Source: RHKX01 sp963839535 (GTDB taxonomy: Bacteria > Actinomycetota > Thermoleophilia > Solirubrobacterales > 70-9). Taken from it: a stretch of 64,000 bases of DNA. The notes under the pieces were generated by a model. The model ran no database searches, was not told where the DNA came from, and was given only the letters and a program-made list of their open reading frames with translations. This document shows, piece by piece, positions 8,090 through 17,025 of this stretch (within the stretch, counting starts at the first letter, position 1; each line of letters begins with the position of its first letter). The position numbers and the translations under genes are program-made. The stretch covers positions 124,001 through 188,000 of the forward strand of contig CAWIVF010000009.1 in the NCBI GenBank assembly GCA_963839535.1. Reading direction: 5' to 3'.

Positions 8090-8686
8090 TCAGGATCCAC
8101 CCGAGCCCCTCGCGAGGCCACGCGCCCTAGGCCCTGAGACGTACGCCCCGCTGCGGGTGTCGACGCGCACCTTCTCGCCCTCCTCGATGAAGAGGGGGAC
8201 CTCGATCGTCACGCCGGTCTCGAGCGTCGCCGGCTTCGTGCCGCCGCCGGAGACGGTGTCGCCCTTGAGGCCGGGCTGCGTCTCGGTGATCTCGAGGTCG
8301 ACGGCGCTCGGGATCTGGACGCCCGAGGGGCGCTCGTCGACGAAGAGGATCTCGACCTCGTCGTTGGGGCGGACCCAGCGCATCTCCTCGCCGGTGACGT
8401 CGGTGGAGAGCTCGAGCTGGTCGTAGCTCTGGTTGTCCATGAAGACCTGGGCGTCGCCGGAGTCGTAGAGGTACTGCATCTTGCGGGTCTCGGTGCGGAC
8501 CGGGCGGAACTTCTCGCCGGCGCGGAAGGTCCTGTCGATGACCGAGCCGTCCTCCTGGCGCCGCAGCTTCGTGCGCACGAAGGCGCCGCCCTTGCCCGGC
8601 TTGACGTGCTGGAAGTCCATGATCCGGAAGACCTTGCCGTCGACCTCGATATGGGCGCCGTTCTTGAACTGGTTGGTGGAGATCAC
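8090..8686 (-). CDS. efp: translation elongation factor P
   Basis: Relieves ribosome stalling at proline stretches. GTG 8686 gives MISTNQFKNGAHIEVDGKVF; the tip loop that normally carries the modified residue is seen as KPGKGGAFVRTK (about residues 29-40, with Lys at the tip). All three beta-barrel domains are present, ending VPLFIEEGEKVRVDTRSGAYVS. After that the frame runs about 16 residues further than typical EF-P (GPRARGLARGSGGS), possibly a natural tail or a one-base shift past a nearby TAG. It is the downstream partner of the pepQ block, as in most Gram-positive genomes, although an SDR/SnoaL pair is inserted here. Confidence 0.93.
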   Translation of the reverse strand: MISTNQFKNGAHIEVDGKVFRIMDFQHVKPGKGGAFVRTKLRRQEDGSVIDRTFRAGEKFRPVRTETRKMQYLYDSGDAQVFMDNQSYDQLELSTDVTGEEMRWVRPNDEVEILFVDERPSGVQIPSAVDLEITETQPGLKGDTVSGGGTKPATLETGVTIEVPLFIEEGEKVRVDTRSGAYVSGPRARGLARGSGGS

Positions 8687-8714
8687 TGCGGGCGGAGGGT
8701 AGCGGTCGCTTCGC

Positions 8715-9188
8715 TCAGCGGGGCCAGACGAGGCGCGTGGCCATCGCCTCGCCGGACTTGCCGGCGGCGGCCAGCGGGCGGGCGAGCAGCCCGGCCAGGC
8801 GGGAGCGGCCGCGGCTCGGCCCGATGTGGGGAGCGAGGGCGGCGGCGAGCGCGAGCAGGCCCGGCATCGGGCGCACGTAGAGGGTCATCTCGGCGATCGC
8901 GCCGGTCCCGTCGAGCTGGATCAGGATCGTCTCGTCGATGTGCTGGCCGCGGACCGTCCCGCTGCCGAAGAGGATGCAGGTCGAGCCGTCGACGACCTCG
9001 CGGTCGTAGTCGACGTCACTCACCTCGGCGAGGACCGCGGCCATGACCTCGCGGACCTCCTCTCGACCACGGAACTGATGGCGGAGGGTGATCGGCGAGT
9101 TGATGACGATGTCGGGGGACATCGTCGCGATCACCCCGTCGAGGTCGCCGGACACCATCGCCCGCCGGTAGTCGCCGACGGCGCTCAA
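8715..9188 (-). CDS. SnoaL/NTF2-like domain protein
   Basis: A 157-residue protein from TTG 9188 (LSAVGDYRRAMVSGDLDGVIATMSPDIVINSPITLRHQFRGREEVREVM). The fold pattern is that of NTF2-like/SnoaL proteins (polyketide cyclase or nuclear-transport-factor-like pocket): an N-terminal helix pair, then curved-sheet strands such as TCILFGSGTVRGQHIDETILIQL. Substrate is unknown. The TTG overlaps the stop of the upstream SDR (TTGA), so the two are probably co-translated and may act on the same small lipophilic compound. The last 40 residues (LLALAAALAPHIG ...) are a basic/alanine-rich tail. Confidence 0.7.
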   Translation of the reverse strand: MSAVGDYRRAMVSGDLDGVIATMSPDIVINSPITLRHQFRGREEVREVMAAVLAEVSDVDYDREVVDGSTCILFGSGTVRGQHIDETILIQLDGTGAIAEMTLYVRPMPGLLALAAALAPHIGPSRGRSRLAGLLARPLAAAGKSGEAMATRLVWPR

Positions 9189-10043
9189 CTGCCGATTCCG
9201 GGCGGGTCGACCTCGTCGACGTAGAGGTCCACCTGCGGCTCCGCGCCCGGGAGCCGCGGCGTAATCGTCGAAGTTCGTCACGCCCTCCTCGACCAGGACG
9301 TCCTCGCAGAGGAAGAAGTTGCCGGTGCACTCGCGGCTCGGCCGGGTCAGCACCGCGTGGGCGGCGTCGGAGTAGATCTCCGGCTTGCGGGCGCGGGCCA
9401 TCGCCTCGTCCCCGCCGAGCAGGTTCTGGACCGCCGCGGTCGCCACGAGCGTGCGGGGCCAGAGCGAGTTGAAGGCGATGCCGTCGTCGCGGAACTCCTC
9501 GGCCATGCCGAGCGTGCAGAGGCTCATCCCGTACTTGGCGATCGTGTAGGCGACGTGCACCTTCGCCCACTTCGGATCGAGGCTGAGCGGCGGCGAGAGC
9601 GTCAGCACGTGCGGGTTCTCGGCCTGCTTCAGATGCGGGATGCAGTGCTTGGAGAAGAGGTAGGTGCCACGGGCGTTGATGTCCTGCATCAGGTCGTAGC
9701 GCTTCATCTCCATGTCCTCGGTGCCGGAGAGGTTGATGGCGCTGGCGTTGTTGACGCAGAGATCGATCCCGCCGAACTTCTCGACCGTCGCGGCCACGGC
9801 CCCGGCGACGTCCTCCTCGTTGCGGATGTCGCCGACGATCGGCAGCGCGCGCCCGCCGGCCTCCTCGATCTGCTCGGCGGCGGTGTAGACCGTGCCCTCG
9901 AGCTTCGGGTGCGGCTCGGCGGTCTTCGCCACCAGCCCGACGTTGGCTCCGTCAGCGGCCGCCCGCAGCGCGATCGAGAGCCCGATCCCGCGGCTGCCGC
10001 CGCTGATCAGCATCGTCTTGCCCTCGAGGGTGCGGTCGCTCAC
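9185..10043 (-). CDS. HSDL2-like short-chain dehydrogenase, one frame break near the end
   Basis: NAD(P)-dependent oxidoreductase of the classical SDR fold. ATG/GTG start at 10043 gives MSDRTLEGKTMLISGGSRGIG, with the cofactor loop GGSRGIG at about residues 15-21. Also present are NNASA, a SPPLSLDPKW stretch in the catalytic Ser region and the active-site pair in AYTIAKYGMSL (Tyr and Lys). NSLWPRTLVATAA and the acidic C-terminus resemble the HSDL2/citronellol-dehydrogenase-like group. A single-base shift at about 9245-9251 moves the readable C-terminus (AEPQVDLYVDEVDPPGIGS) to another frame that stops at 9185. Substrate cannot be deduced. Confidence 0.82.
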
Positions 10044-10102
10044 GGCGGCGCACGCTACTGCCTGGCGGTCGAGGCCGGTTGGCGCGGAGGGACCGGCGGT
10101 GG

Positions 10103-11194
10103 CTACTTGGGATAGCCGCTGAGGTTGAGGAGGCCGTCCTCGGTGACGACGACCAGATCCTCGATCCGGACCCCGAGCTCGCCCGGGATGTAGACGCCGG
10201 GCTCGATCGTGACGACGTCCCCCGCCATCAGCTCGTCCTCCGAGCGCTTGCTGAGCCGCGGCGGCTCATGGACCTCGATGCCGACCCCGTGGCCGAGGCC
10301 GTGGCCGAAGAGGTCGCCGTAGCCGGCCTCGTCGATGACCTCGCGGGCGGCGGCGTCGACGGCGCGGCCGGCGGCGCCCTCGCGCGTCGCCTCGAGGCCG
10401 GCGAGCTGCGCGGCGAGGACGACGTCGTAGACCTCGCGGCCGCGGCCCTCGAGCTCCCCGTCGACCAGCGTGCGCGTGCAGTCGGAGCAGTAGCCGTCGA
10501 CGATCGCTCCCATGTCGATGACGACGAGCTCGCCGGCGCCGATCTCCCGGTCCCCCGGCTCGGCGTGCGGCAGCGCTCCGTTCGGCCCGGCGGCGACGAT
10601 CGCCGGGAAGGACGGCTCCTCGGCGCCGAGCTCGCGCATGCGCGCCTCGGCGGCGGCAGCGACCTCGCGCTCGGTCCGACCCGCCAGGCCGCGCTCCTCG
10701 AGCCACGCGTAGACCTCGTCGGTGAGCCTGCTCGCCTCGCCGATCGCCCTGATCTCGTCGGCGTCCTTGATCCGGCGCAGCGCCTCGACCGGGCCGTCCA
10801 GAGCGGCGAGCTCGACCCCCTCCCCCAGCTTCTCGCTGAGCTTGCGGTGCGTCTCGACGCTCGTCTTGGCCTCGTCGAAGCCGACCCGGCCGCTGAGCAC
10901 GTCCGCGATCGCGGTGAGCATCTCCGCCTTCGCGTCGACGACCTCGAACGACGCCGGGATCTGCGTGGCCACCTGCGAGAGGTAGCGGAAGTCGGTGATG
11001 AAGGCGCGGACCTCGGGCCCGACGATCGCCAGGCCGCTGCTGCCGCGGAAGCCGGTCAGCCAGCGCACGTCGGCCATCGCCTCGCGGCCGGAGTCCCCCG
11101 GCCGGACCAGGTCGCCGACGATCACCGCGTCGAGGCCCTGCTGCCCGGCGAGGGTGGCGAGTCGCTCCGCCCGCGCCTCGGGCGCGGCGCTCAC
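10103..11194 (-). CDS. pepQ: Xaa-Pro aminopeptidase / M24 family peptidase
   Basis: Cytosolic metallopeptidase cleaving bonds adjacent to proline. GTG 11194 (overlapping the aroQ stop as GTGA) gives 363 residues. The N-terminal creatinase-like domain runs to about residue 125 (DAVIVGDLVRPGDSGREAMADVRWLTGF). The pita-bread catalytic domain follows with the metal ligands in VVIDMGAIVDGYCSDCTRT (two Asp), GHGLGHGVGIEVHEPP (His), TIEPGVYIPG (Glu) and GVRIEDLVVV (Glu). All five positions are present, so it should be active. Its place after aroQ and before efp follows the widely conserved aroQ-pepQ-efp order. Confidence 0.92.
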   Translation of the reverse strand: MSAAPEARAERLATLAGQQGLDAVIVGDLVRPGDSGREAMADVRWLTGFRGSSGLAIVGPEVRAFITDFRYLSQVATQIPASFEVVDAKAEMLTAIADVLSGRVGFDEAKTSVETHRKLSEKLGEGVELAALDGPVEALRRIKDADEIRAIGEASRLTDEVYAWLEERGLAGRTEREVAAAAEARMRELGAEEPSFPAIVAAGPNGALPHAEPGDREIGAGELVVIDMGAIVDGYCSDCTRTLVDGELEGRGREVYDVVLAAQLAGLEATREGAAGRAVDAAAREVIDEAGYGDLFGHGLGHGVGIEVHEPPRLSKRSEDELMAGDVVTIEPGVYIPGELGVRIEDLVVVTEDGLLNLSGYPK

Positions 11195-11640
11195 AGGCCG
11201 AGCTCGCGCTTGAGGATCTCGAGCCCCTCGCGGTACCCATCGACGCCCTTGCCGCTGACGACGCCCGCGACGAGACCGTCGAAGACCGAGATCGAGCGCC
11301 AGTCCTCCCGCTTGGAGACGTCGCTGATGTGGACCTCGACCGCCGGCTTGCCCGCCACCTCGAGGGCGTCGCGGATGGCCCACGAGTAGTGCGTCCACGC
11401 GCCGGCGTTGAGCAGGACGGCATCGGCGGTCTCCGGGACGCGGTGGAGGAACTCGCAGAACTCGCCCTCGTGGTTGGTCTGGAAGAACGCCGCCTCGAGG
11501 TCCAGCTCCCGCGCCCACTCGTGGACCCGGTACTCGAGCTCGGAGAGGGTCTGGGTGCCGTAGATCTCGGGATCGCGGCGGCCGAGCGTGTCGAGGTTGA
11601 CGCCGTGCATCACGGCAACGCGGTTGCGCGACCCCGTCAT
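11191..11640 (-). CDS. aroQ: type II 3-dehydroquinate dehydratase, divergent motifs
   Basis: Third step of the shikimate pathway. The 149-residue length fits the type II (dodecameric) enzyme. Motifs are present but altered: MHGVNLDTLGRRDPEIYG where HGPNLNLLG is usual, FFQTNHEGEFCEFLH (usually SNHEGEL), LLNAGAWTHYSWAIRDAL (usually NPGAYTHTSVALRD) and VEVHISDVSKREDWRSISV (catalytic His region). The active-site Tyr, Asn and His positions can be matched. It starts at ATG 11640, overlapping the aroB stop (ATGA), and shares a GTGA overlap with pepQ. Confidence 0.88.
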   Translation of the reverse strand: MTGSRNRVAVMHGVNLDTLGRRDPEIYGTQTLSELEYRVHEWARELDLEAAFFQTNHEGEFCEFLHRVPETADAVLLNAGAWTHYSWAIRDALEVAGKPAVEVHISDVSKREDWRSISVFDGLVAGVVSGKGVDGYREGLEILKRELGL

Positions 11641-12692
11641 GCTCTCCCCAGCTCCGCCACCGCGGAGCGCAGGCTATCCGCATCGATCCGCGCGCCGTGC
11701 CGGACGTCGCCGGGCGCCGCGATCGTGACGAACCCGATGCCGTCGGCCGTCCGCTTCTTGTCCCTGCCCGTGGCCTCGACGATCGCCTCCGTGTCGGCGC
11801 CCGGGCCCAGCGAGGTCGGCAGCCCGGCTCGCTCCAGCAGAGCCGCGACCTCCTCGCGCAGCTCGCCGGCGTCCGAGAGCCGCAGCGCCGCCAGCAGCCC
11901 GAGCGCCACCGCCTCGCCGTGGCGGTAGGTGCCGTAGCCGCTCGCGACCTCGATCGCGTGGCCGACGGTGTGACCGAGGTTGAGGACGGCGCGGCGGCCG
12001 CCGTCGCGCTCGTCCGCCGCGACGACATCGATCTTCGTCCGGGCGCAGTCGAAGATCAGCGGCGCGACGGCTGCGGCGTCCAGCGCCTCGATCGCGCGCA
12101 CGCGCTCCCAGAGCCTGCCGCCGGCGATCAGCGCCGTCTTGACCACCTCCGCGAAGCCCGCCGCGAGCTCGGCGGGCGGCAGGGTCGCAAGGGCCGCGGG
12201 GTCCGCGAGGACCGCCGCCGGCTGGTGGAACGCCCCCACGTAGTTCTTGGCCTCCGGAAGGTCGACGCCGGTCTTGCCGCCGTAGGCGGAGTCGACCTGG
12301 GCGACCAGGGTGGTCGGCACCTGCACCACCGGGATGCCGCGCTGGTAGACGGCGGCGCAGAAGCCGGCGAGGTCGCCGATCACGCCGCCGCCGAACGCGA
12401 CGAGGGCGTCGTCGCGACGGACGCCGGCGCGCGCGAGCTCGCCGAGCAGCCCCTCGGCGACGCCGAGCGTCTTGGCCTCCTCGCCGCCGGGGACCTCGAA
12501 CGGCGCGGTCCCCGGGCAGTCGGGCAGGAGGCCGCCGGTTGCGGCAAGCGCGTCGCGATCGGCGACGGCGAAGCAGCGCGCGCCGGGAATCAGCCCGCGG
12601 GAGGCGTCACCGAGCCGGGTCGCGCCGGGGCCGACCACCGCCGGGTACTGGGCGGAGGGGGCGACGGCCCAGGCGAGCTTGGCCCCCGGCAT
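11637..12692 (-). CDS. aroB: 3-dehydroquinate synthase
   Basis: Converts DAHP to 3-dehydroquinate using NAD and a divalent metal. The ATG at 12692 gives 351 residues, normal for AroB: QYPAVVGPGATRLGD at the N-terminus, the family block EEAKTLGVAEGLLGEL, the NAD region VAFGGGVIGDLAGFCAAVYQRG, PTTLVAQVDSAYGGKTGVD, then Glu and His metal ligands in FAEVVKTALI, LNLGHTVGHAIE and RHGEAVALGL. Upstream of the ATG the same frame stays open and reads SAAPWIDALRGMPGAK, which looks like the C-terminal helix of the preceding AroK, so the native gene may be an aroK-aroB fusion with one base lost near 12724. Confidence 0.92.
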   Translation of the reverse strand: MPGAKLAWAVAPSAQYPAVVGPGATRLGDASRGLIPGARCFAVADRDALAATGGLLPDCPGTAPFEVPGGEEAKTLGVAEGLLGELARAGVRRDDALVAFGGGVIGDLAGFCAAVYQRGIPVVQVPTTLVAQVDSAYGGKTGVDLPEAKNYVGAFHQPAAVLADPAALATLPPAELAAGFAEVVKTALIAGGRLWERVRAIEALDAAAVAPLIFDCARTKIDVVAADERDGGRRAVLNLGHTVGHAIEVASGYGTYRHGEAVALGLLAALRLSDAGELREEVAALLERAGLPTSLGPGADTEAIVEATGRDKKRTADGIGFVTIAAPGDVRHGARIDADSLRSAVAELGRA

Positions 12693-13183
12693 CCCCCGGA
12701 GGGCGTCGATCCAGGGCGCCGCGGATCGACGTCGGCGTCGGTGGGAAGAACGACGTCCGCGACCTCCTCGTAGAGGGGCGCCCGGGCCCGGAACCTGCCG
12801 CGGAAGCCCTCGCGGTTGCGGGCCAGCGGTCGGTCGCTGCCCGAGCAGCGCGCCCAGGCGAGGTCCTCGTCGATCGTGCACCAGACCGTCAGGTGGTCCC
12901 GCAGCGCCGCCCGGACCCCCTCGCTCTCGACCGCGCCGCCACCCAGCGCCACGACGCCGCCGCGCCCGAGGGCGCTGAGGACCACGCGCTCCTCCAGCTC
13001 ACGGAACTTCGCCTCCCCCTCGGTTGCGAACAGGGTCGCGAGCGGCCGCCCGGCCTCCGCCGCGATCAGCTCATCGGTGTCGGCGAAGCCCGTCTCGAGG
13101 CGCCGGGCGATCCGGCGGCCGGTGGTCGACTTGCCGGCCCCCATGAAGCCGACGAGCACGATCGATGTCCCGGGATCCGTCAA
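12590..13183 (-). CDS. aroK: shikimate kinase (possibly N-terminal half of an AroK-AroB fusion)
   Basis: Phosphorylates shikimate. TTG 13183 gives LTDPGTSIVLVGFMGAGKST with Walker A GFMGAGKST, then the shikimate-binding residues in FADTDELIAAEAGRPLATLF, EGEAKFRELEERVV and VVALGGGAV, and the lid SGSDRPLARNREG. Family similarity ends near ADVVLPTDADVD (about residue 153). The remaining 40 residues to the TGA at 12590 are Pro/Ser/Arg-rich and overlap aroB in another frame, which is what an indel would produce. Correcting one base near 12724 joins it directly to aroB. Either reading keeps a complete kinase domain. Confidence 0.88.
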   Translation of the reverse strand: MTDPGTSIVLVGFMGAGKSTTGRRIARRLETGFADTDELIAAEAGRPLATLFATEGEAKFRELEERVVLSALGRGGVVALGGGAVESEGVRAALRDHLTVWCTIDEDLAWARCSGSDRPLARNREGFRGRFRARAPLYEEVADVVLPTDADVDPRRPGSTPSGGCRGPSSPGPSPPPPSTRRWSAPARPGSVTPPAG

Positions 13184-13218
13184 AGCCGGATCAGCGTAGC
13201 CGCGGTGGCCGCCGGTGC

Positions 13219-14386
13219 TCAGCCGCGGAAGTCGATGCGCTCGCGGTATGCAGCGAGGGCTGCACGCACGTCGTCGATGTGATCGCCGCCGAACTTCTCC
13301 CGGTAGGCCCGCGCGAGCACGAGCGCGAGCATCGCCTCGCCGACGACCCCGGCGGCCGGGACCACCGTCGAGTCGGTCCGCTCCTTGTGCGCCTGCTGCG
13401 GCTCCTTCGTGTGCACGTCGACCGAGCGCAGCGGCTTCGTCAGGGTCGAGATCGGCTTGATCGCGACCTGCACGATCAGGGTCTCCCCGTTCGTCATCCC
13501 GCCCTCGACGCCGCCGGCGCGGTTCGTCTCGCGGAAGTAGCCCCGCTCGGGCGAGTGGAAGATCTCGTCGTGGGCCTCCGAGCCGGGGCTCGCGGCGACG
13601 TCCCAGGCGGGGCCGATGCTGACGCCCTTGACCGACTGGATCGAGACCATCGCCTGGGCGATCCGGCCGTCCAGCTTCTCGGCCCAGGAGACGTGCGAGC
13701 CGAGGCCCGGGAACCAGCCCCCACGCGCGCACCTCGAAGGTGCCGCCGAGGCTCTCGTTCTCCTTCCGCAGCCGGTTGATCTCGGCGACCATCGCCTCGG
13801 AGGTCTCGCCGTCGAGGCAGCGGACCGGGTCGTCGTCGACCCCGTCGAAGTCGGCAGGGGTGAGATCGGCGGGGGCGGGCGCCGCGACGCCGGCGATCGT
13901 GGTCACGTGGCTGCGGATCGTCACCCCGAGCGCCGCCAGGAACTGGCGGGCGAGCCCGCCGGCGGCGACGCGAGCGGCCGTCTCCCGGGCGCTGGCGCGC
14001 TCGAGCACGTTGCGGGCGTCGTCGAAGCCGTACTTCTGCAGGCCCGCGAGGTCGGCGTGGCCGGGACGCGGCAGGTGGACCTGCTTGACCCCCTCCCCGC
14101 TCTCCCAGGGGCCCATCCGCTCGACCCAGTTCTCGTAGTCGCGGTTGGCGACGAGGAGCGCGATCGGGCTGCCGAGCGTGCGGCCGTGACGAACTCCGGA
14201 GCGGACCTCGGCCGAGTCCTTCTCGATCTTCATCCTGCCGCCGCGCCCGTGGCCGAGCTGGCGACGGGCCATGTCCCGGTCGAGCGCTTCGCGGTCGAGC
14301 TCGAGGCCGGCCGGCAGGCCCTCGACGATCGCGGTCAGGCCGGGACCGTGGGATTCCCCTGCGGTGACGAAGTCGAAGCTGGCCAT
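13219..14386 (-). CDS. aroC: chorismate synthase, one frame break
   Basis: Last step of the shikimate pathway, using reduced FMN to make chorismate. ATG 14386 gives MASFDFVTAGESHGPGLTAIVEGLP, with GRGGRMKIEKDSAEVRSGVRHG, GSPIALLVANRDYENW and LPRPGHADLAGLQKYGFDDARNVLERASARETA, all standard. At about 13706-13711 an extra base in a C/G run shifts the frame after TFEVRAWGLVPG. The rest (MVSIQSVKGVSIGPAWDVA, GGVEGGMTNGETLIVQVAIKP, TDSTVVPAAGVVGEAMLA) reads in the next frame to the stop at 13219. Corrected length is 388 residues. It follows the pilus genes and leads the aroC-aroK-aroB-aroQ run. Confidence 0.92.
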
Positions 14387-14423
14387 GCGACGCGGAAGGC
14401 TATCCGCGCGGTGCTCGGACGGC

Positions 14424-15332
14424 TCAGCCGGTCCGCCACTGGACGGCGGTGTCGATCGGCTCCGTCACGTCGTCGGCGGCGCTGCTGAGCTTGTCGAGCA
14501 CGTCGACCCGGCGGGTGATGGCCGTCAGCTTGAGCCGGTAGGTCTCGCCGTTGGGCTCGTAGAAGAGTCGCTCGCCCTCGCCGACCGAGAGCTTCAGGAA
14601 CTGGCAGTCGTTGCGGCTCGGGGCGCAGTTGCCGTCGCCCTCGGCGCTCGACACGTTGGGCGAGATCACGAAGGAGGCGCTGGTCCCCTGGAGGTCGGTG
14701 CTGACGAACTGGGCGAGGGGGCTGTCGTTGCTGGGCAGGAGGGTGCCGATCTGGACCTCGCTGAGGGTTCGCTCGTCACCGGCCTTGCCGATCTCGACGT
14801 CGATGTCGTAGCTGATCACCTGGGTGTCAGGAGGGCCCGGGTCGGGGTTGCCGTTGCCGATCGACGTGCCCGTGCCGTCGTCGACCGGGACGTCGCCATC
14901 GACGGGATCGGTGACGGGGACGTCGGTCGAGTCGGTGGGCGGAATCGTGGTCGCCGCGGGGTCGGTGGTCGTACCGGTGTCGGTCGTCGCCCCGCCGAGG
15001 GTCGGCTCGGCCGTCGCGGGGTCGACCGCCGAGGTCGCGGCCTCGCTGACCACCGGCTCGGGCTGGTGGAAGGGGTTCTTCTTCTCGAAGCTGTCGAGCC
15101 TGGTGCGGAAGTCGCGCAGCTCGGGGGCCGAGGTCAGGACCACCGGCTCCGTCTCGAGCATCGGCTTCAGGCCCTCGGCGAGCTCCGTCGGAGGCGCGGG
15201 CTCCTCGCCGCCGGCCTTCATGACCATCGGCACGGCGATGATCAGGACGACCAGGATGGCGACGACCGGCAGCAGCTTCTGCTCACGCAGGTCGTTGAAG
15301 ACCTCCTTGGCCTTCGCCTGTGCGCCGTTCAC
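14424..15332 (-). CDS. membrane-anchored protein in the PilP position of the pilus operon
   Basis: No family recognised. The 302-residue product begins at GTG 15332, overlapping the pilO stop (GTGA). It has a cytoplasmic N-terminus (NGAQAKAKEVFNDLREQK), one membrane helix (LLPVVAILVVLIIAVPMVM) and an external part. The external part contains FEKKNPFHQP, a Thr/Pro/Asp-rich linker of about 60 residues, then a beta-rich domain with two Cys (GDGNCAPSRNDCQFLKLSVGEGERLFY). The short sequence around NPF is reminiscent of PilP-type proteins that contact PilN/PilO, but this is inference from position and topology. The frame is intact and aroC follows after 37 bases. Confidence 0.6.
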   Translation of the reverse strand: MNGAQAKAKEVFNDLREQKLLPVVAILVVLIIAVPMVMKAGGEEPAPPTELAEGLKPMLETEPVVLTSAPELRDFRTRLDSFEKKNPFHQPEPVVSEAATSAVDPATAEPTLGGATTDTGTTTDPAATTIPPTDSTDVPVTDPVDGDVPVDDGTGTSIGNGNPDPGPPDTQVISYDIDVEIGKAGDERTLSEVQIGTLLPSNDSPLAQFVSTDLQGTSASFVISPNVSSAEGDGNCAPSRNDCQFLKLSVGEGERLFYEPNGETYRLKLTAITRRVDVLDKLSSAADDVTEPIDTAVQWRTG

Positions 15333-16098
15333 GGGGTCACCCCCGCCGTCGGCACGGTCGTGGTGGTCGGGGCGGGTCGGCGCGCCGGTCGCGGCGACCG
15401 GGGTGGCCCCGGGGCCCGCCGGCGAGGCGCCGGCGTCGACGCCCTGCTCCTCGGGGACGACGTAGGTCGTCACGGCGAGGTCGGCCTGGACGTCGGGGAA
15501 GCCGGTCTTCGGGTTCGCGGTGAGGGCGAAGCCGTCGATCGTCAGCAGGCGACCGCTGACCTCCGGGCCGGCGCCGTCGTCGAAGGTGTCGACCTGGTCG
15601 TCGATGTCGCCGAAGAAGTCGGCGAAGTCGAAGAAGCTGCCGAGGTAGTTGAAGCTGTACGGCATGACCGGCAGGCCGGCGGGGCCGACGGCGGCGCCGA
15701 GCGGCAGCGCGGCGACGGTTCCCTCGGTGGGGGCGGCGGGATCGACCGGGACGACCGCGTCGCCGGAGGCCGGGGTCACCTTGAAGGCGCGGAAGCGGAC
15801 GTTGTTCTCGGAGCCGAGCTTCGACATGTCGTAGACCAGCGTCGCCTGCTCATCGTCGGCGGGAGCCGCGGCGCCGAGCTCGACGAGGTTCGCGTAGTCC
15901 TTGTCGAAGGAGGCCTGGGCCGCACGGCCGGCCTCGATCTCCGACTGGGCGAGGGCAAGGCTCGACTGCAGGTCGGCGACCTGGCTCTCGAGCTCGCTGG
16001 ACTCGCTCTTCTTGGGGCCGAGCACGAGGATCCAGAAGGCGATCACGAGGGCGATCACCGGCAGGACCAGCACGATGAGTGCGGTCGCTGGACTTCAT
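15329..16098 (-). CDS. pilO: type IV pilus inner-membrane protein PilO, two frame breaks
   Basis: Alignment-complex subunit pairing with PilN. ATG 16098 (sharing one base with the pilN stop) gives MKSSDR. After a shift near 16078 the single membrane helix LVLPVIALVIAFWILVLGPKK follows, then a coiled coil (SELESQVADLQSSLALAQSEIEAGRAA) and a ferredoxin-like domain (MPYSFNYLGSFFDFADFFGDID ... GRLLTIDGFALT) typical of PilO. A second shift near 15371 places the C-terminal Thr-rich tail (TTTTVPTAGVTP) in another frame, ending at 15329. Corrected length is about 256 residues. Confidence 0.82.
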
Positions 16099-17025
16099 CA
16101 GTTGCCTCCCGCGGGGATCTGGGCAGCGTTCTGGGCGGACTGATCGGCCTCGCCGACAGCGCTCTGGCTTCTGCTCGTTCTGGGCGGACGTCTCAGCGAC
16201 GCCGCCGTCTTCAGGGGTGGTGGTCGTCGTGGTCGTCGCCTCCGTCGGAGTGGTCGTCGTCGTGGTGGAGGCGGGCGCGGCGGCGGCCGGGTCGGTGCTC
16301 ACCGGCGTCGCGGCCGCAGCCGGGTCGGCGGCGGGGTCAACCGGCGGGGCGACCCCGTCGAAGGCGGCGACGAGCGAGAAGGTCGGGTAGGAGGGCCGGA
16401 TCGAGCAGGTCGTCGTGACCGAGGTGTCCGTGGCGCCCTCTGCGGCGGGCTCGACGGCGGTCTCCTCCAGCGTGGGCTCGGGCTTCGCCGAATCGGAGAC
16501 GAGCACCCGGGTGACCCCGTCGATGTCGTTGACCGAGGCGATCAGGCGGGCGACGGTCCGCTGGTTCAGCGCGCAGCCGGTCATCTCCAGGGCGGGGCCC
16601 GGGATCTCCGCGCGCAGCTGCAGGCCGGCGCCGTTCTCGACCGTCGCGGTCGGCGAGGCGGTCCCGGTCAGGTTCGTCAGCCAGACCTCGTCGGGGATGA
16701 CGATGGCCAGCTCGCGCATGACCCGCTCCCAGTCGAAGCGGGACTTCGCGAGGGAGTCGATCGTCGCGACGCGTGCGTCGTGGATCTCCTTGAAGGACGT
16801 GAAGGACGAGAGGCTCGCCGCCTCCGCCTGCGCCGAGGCGATCTGGGACTCGAGCGAGTCGACCTTGGCCTTGTTCTCGTCGACCTCCTTGCCGTACATC
16901 GCCAGCAGCGTGACGGCGCCGAGGACCAGCACGAGAGCGCCGATGATCGCGTAGGACAGGACGTTGCGGCCGCCGGCGACGGCACCGCCGCGCTTGCCAC
17001 CCGGGATCAGGTTGACCGGGCGCAT
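16098..17025 (-). CDS. pilN: type IV pilus assembly protein PilN, one frame break
   Basis: Inner-membrane partner of PilM and PilO. ATG 17025, overlapping the pilM stop by one base, gives MRPVNLIPGGKRGG. The N-P-motif stretch NLIP is the conserved PilM-binding peptide. A single membrane helix (VLSYAIIGALVLVLGAVTLLAMY) and a coiled coil follow, then the periplasmic-type domain with LAIVIPDEVWLTNLTG and a long Ala/Thr/Pro linker with two Thr tracts near the end. Near 16165 an extra base changes frame; the readable tail AVGEADQSAQNAAQIPAGGN ends at the TGA at 16098-16100. Confidence 0.85.
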
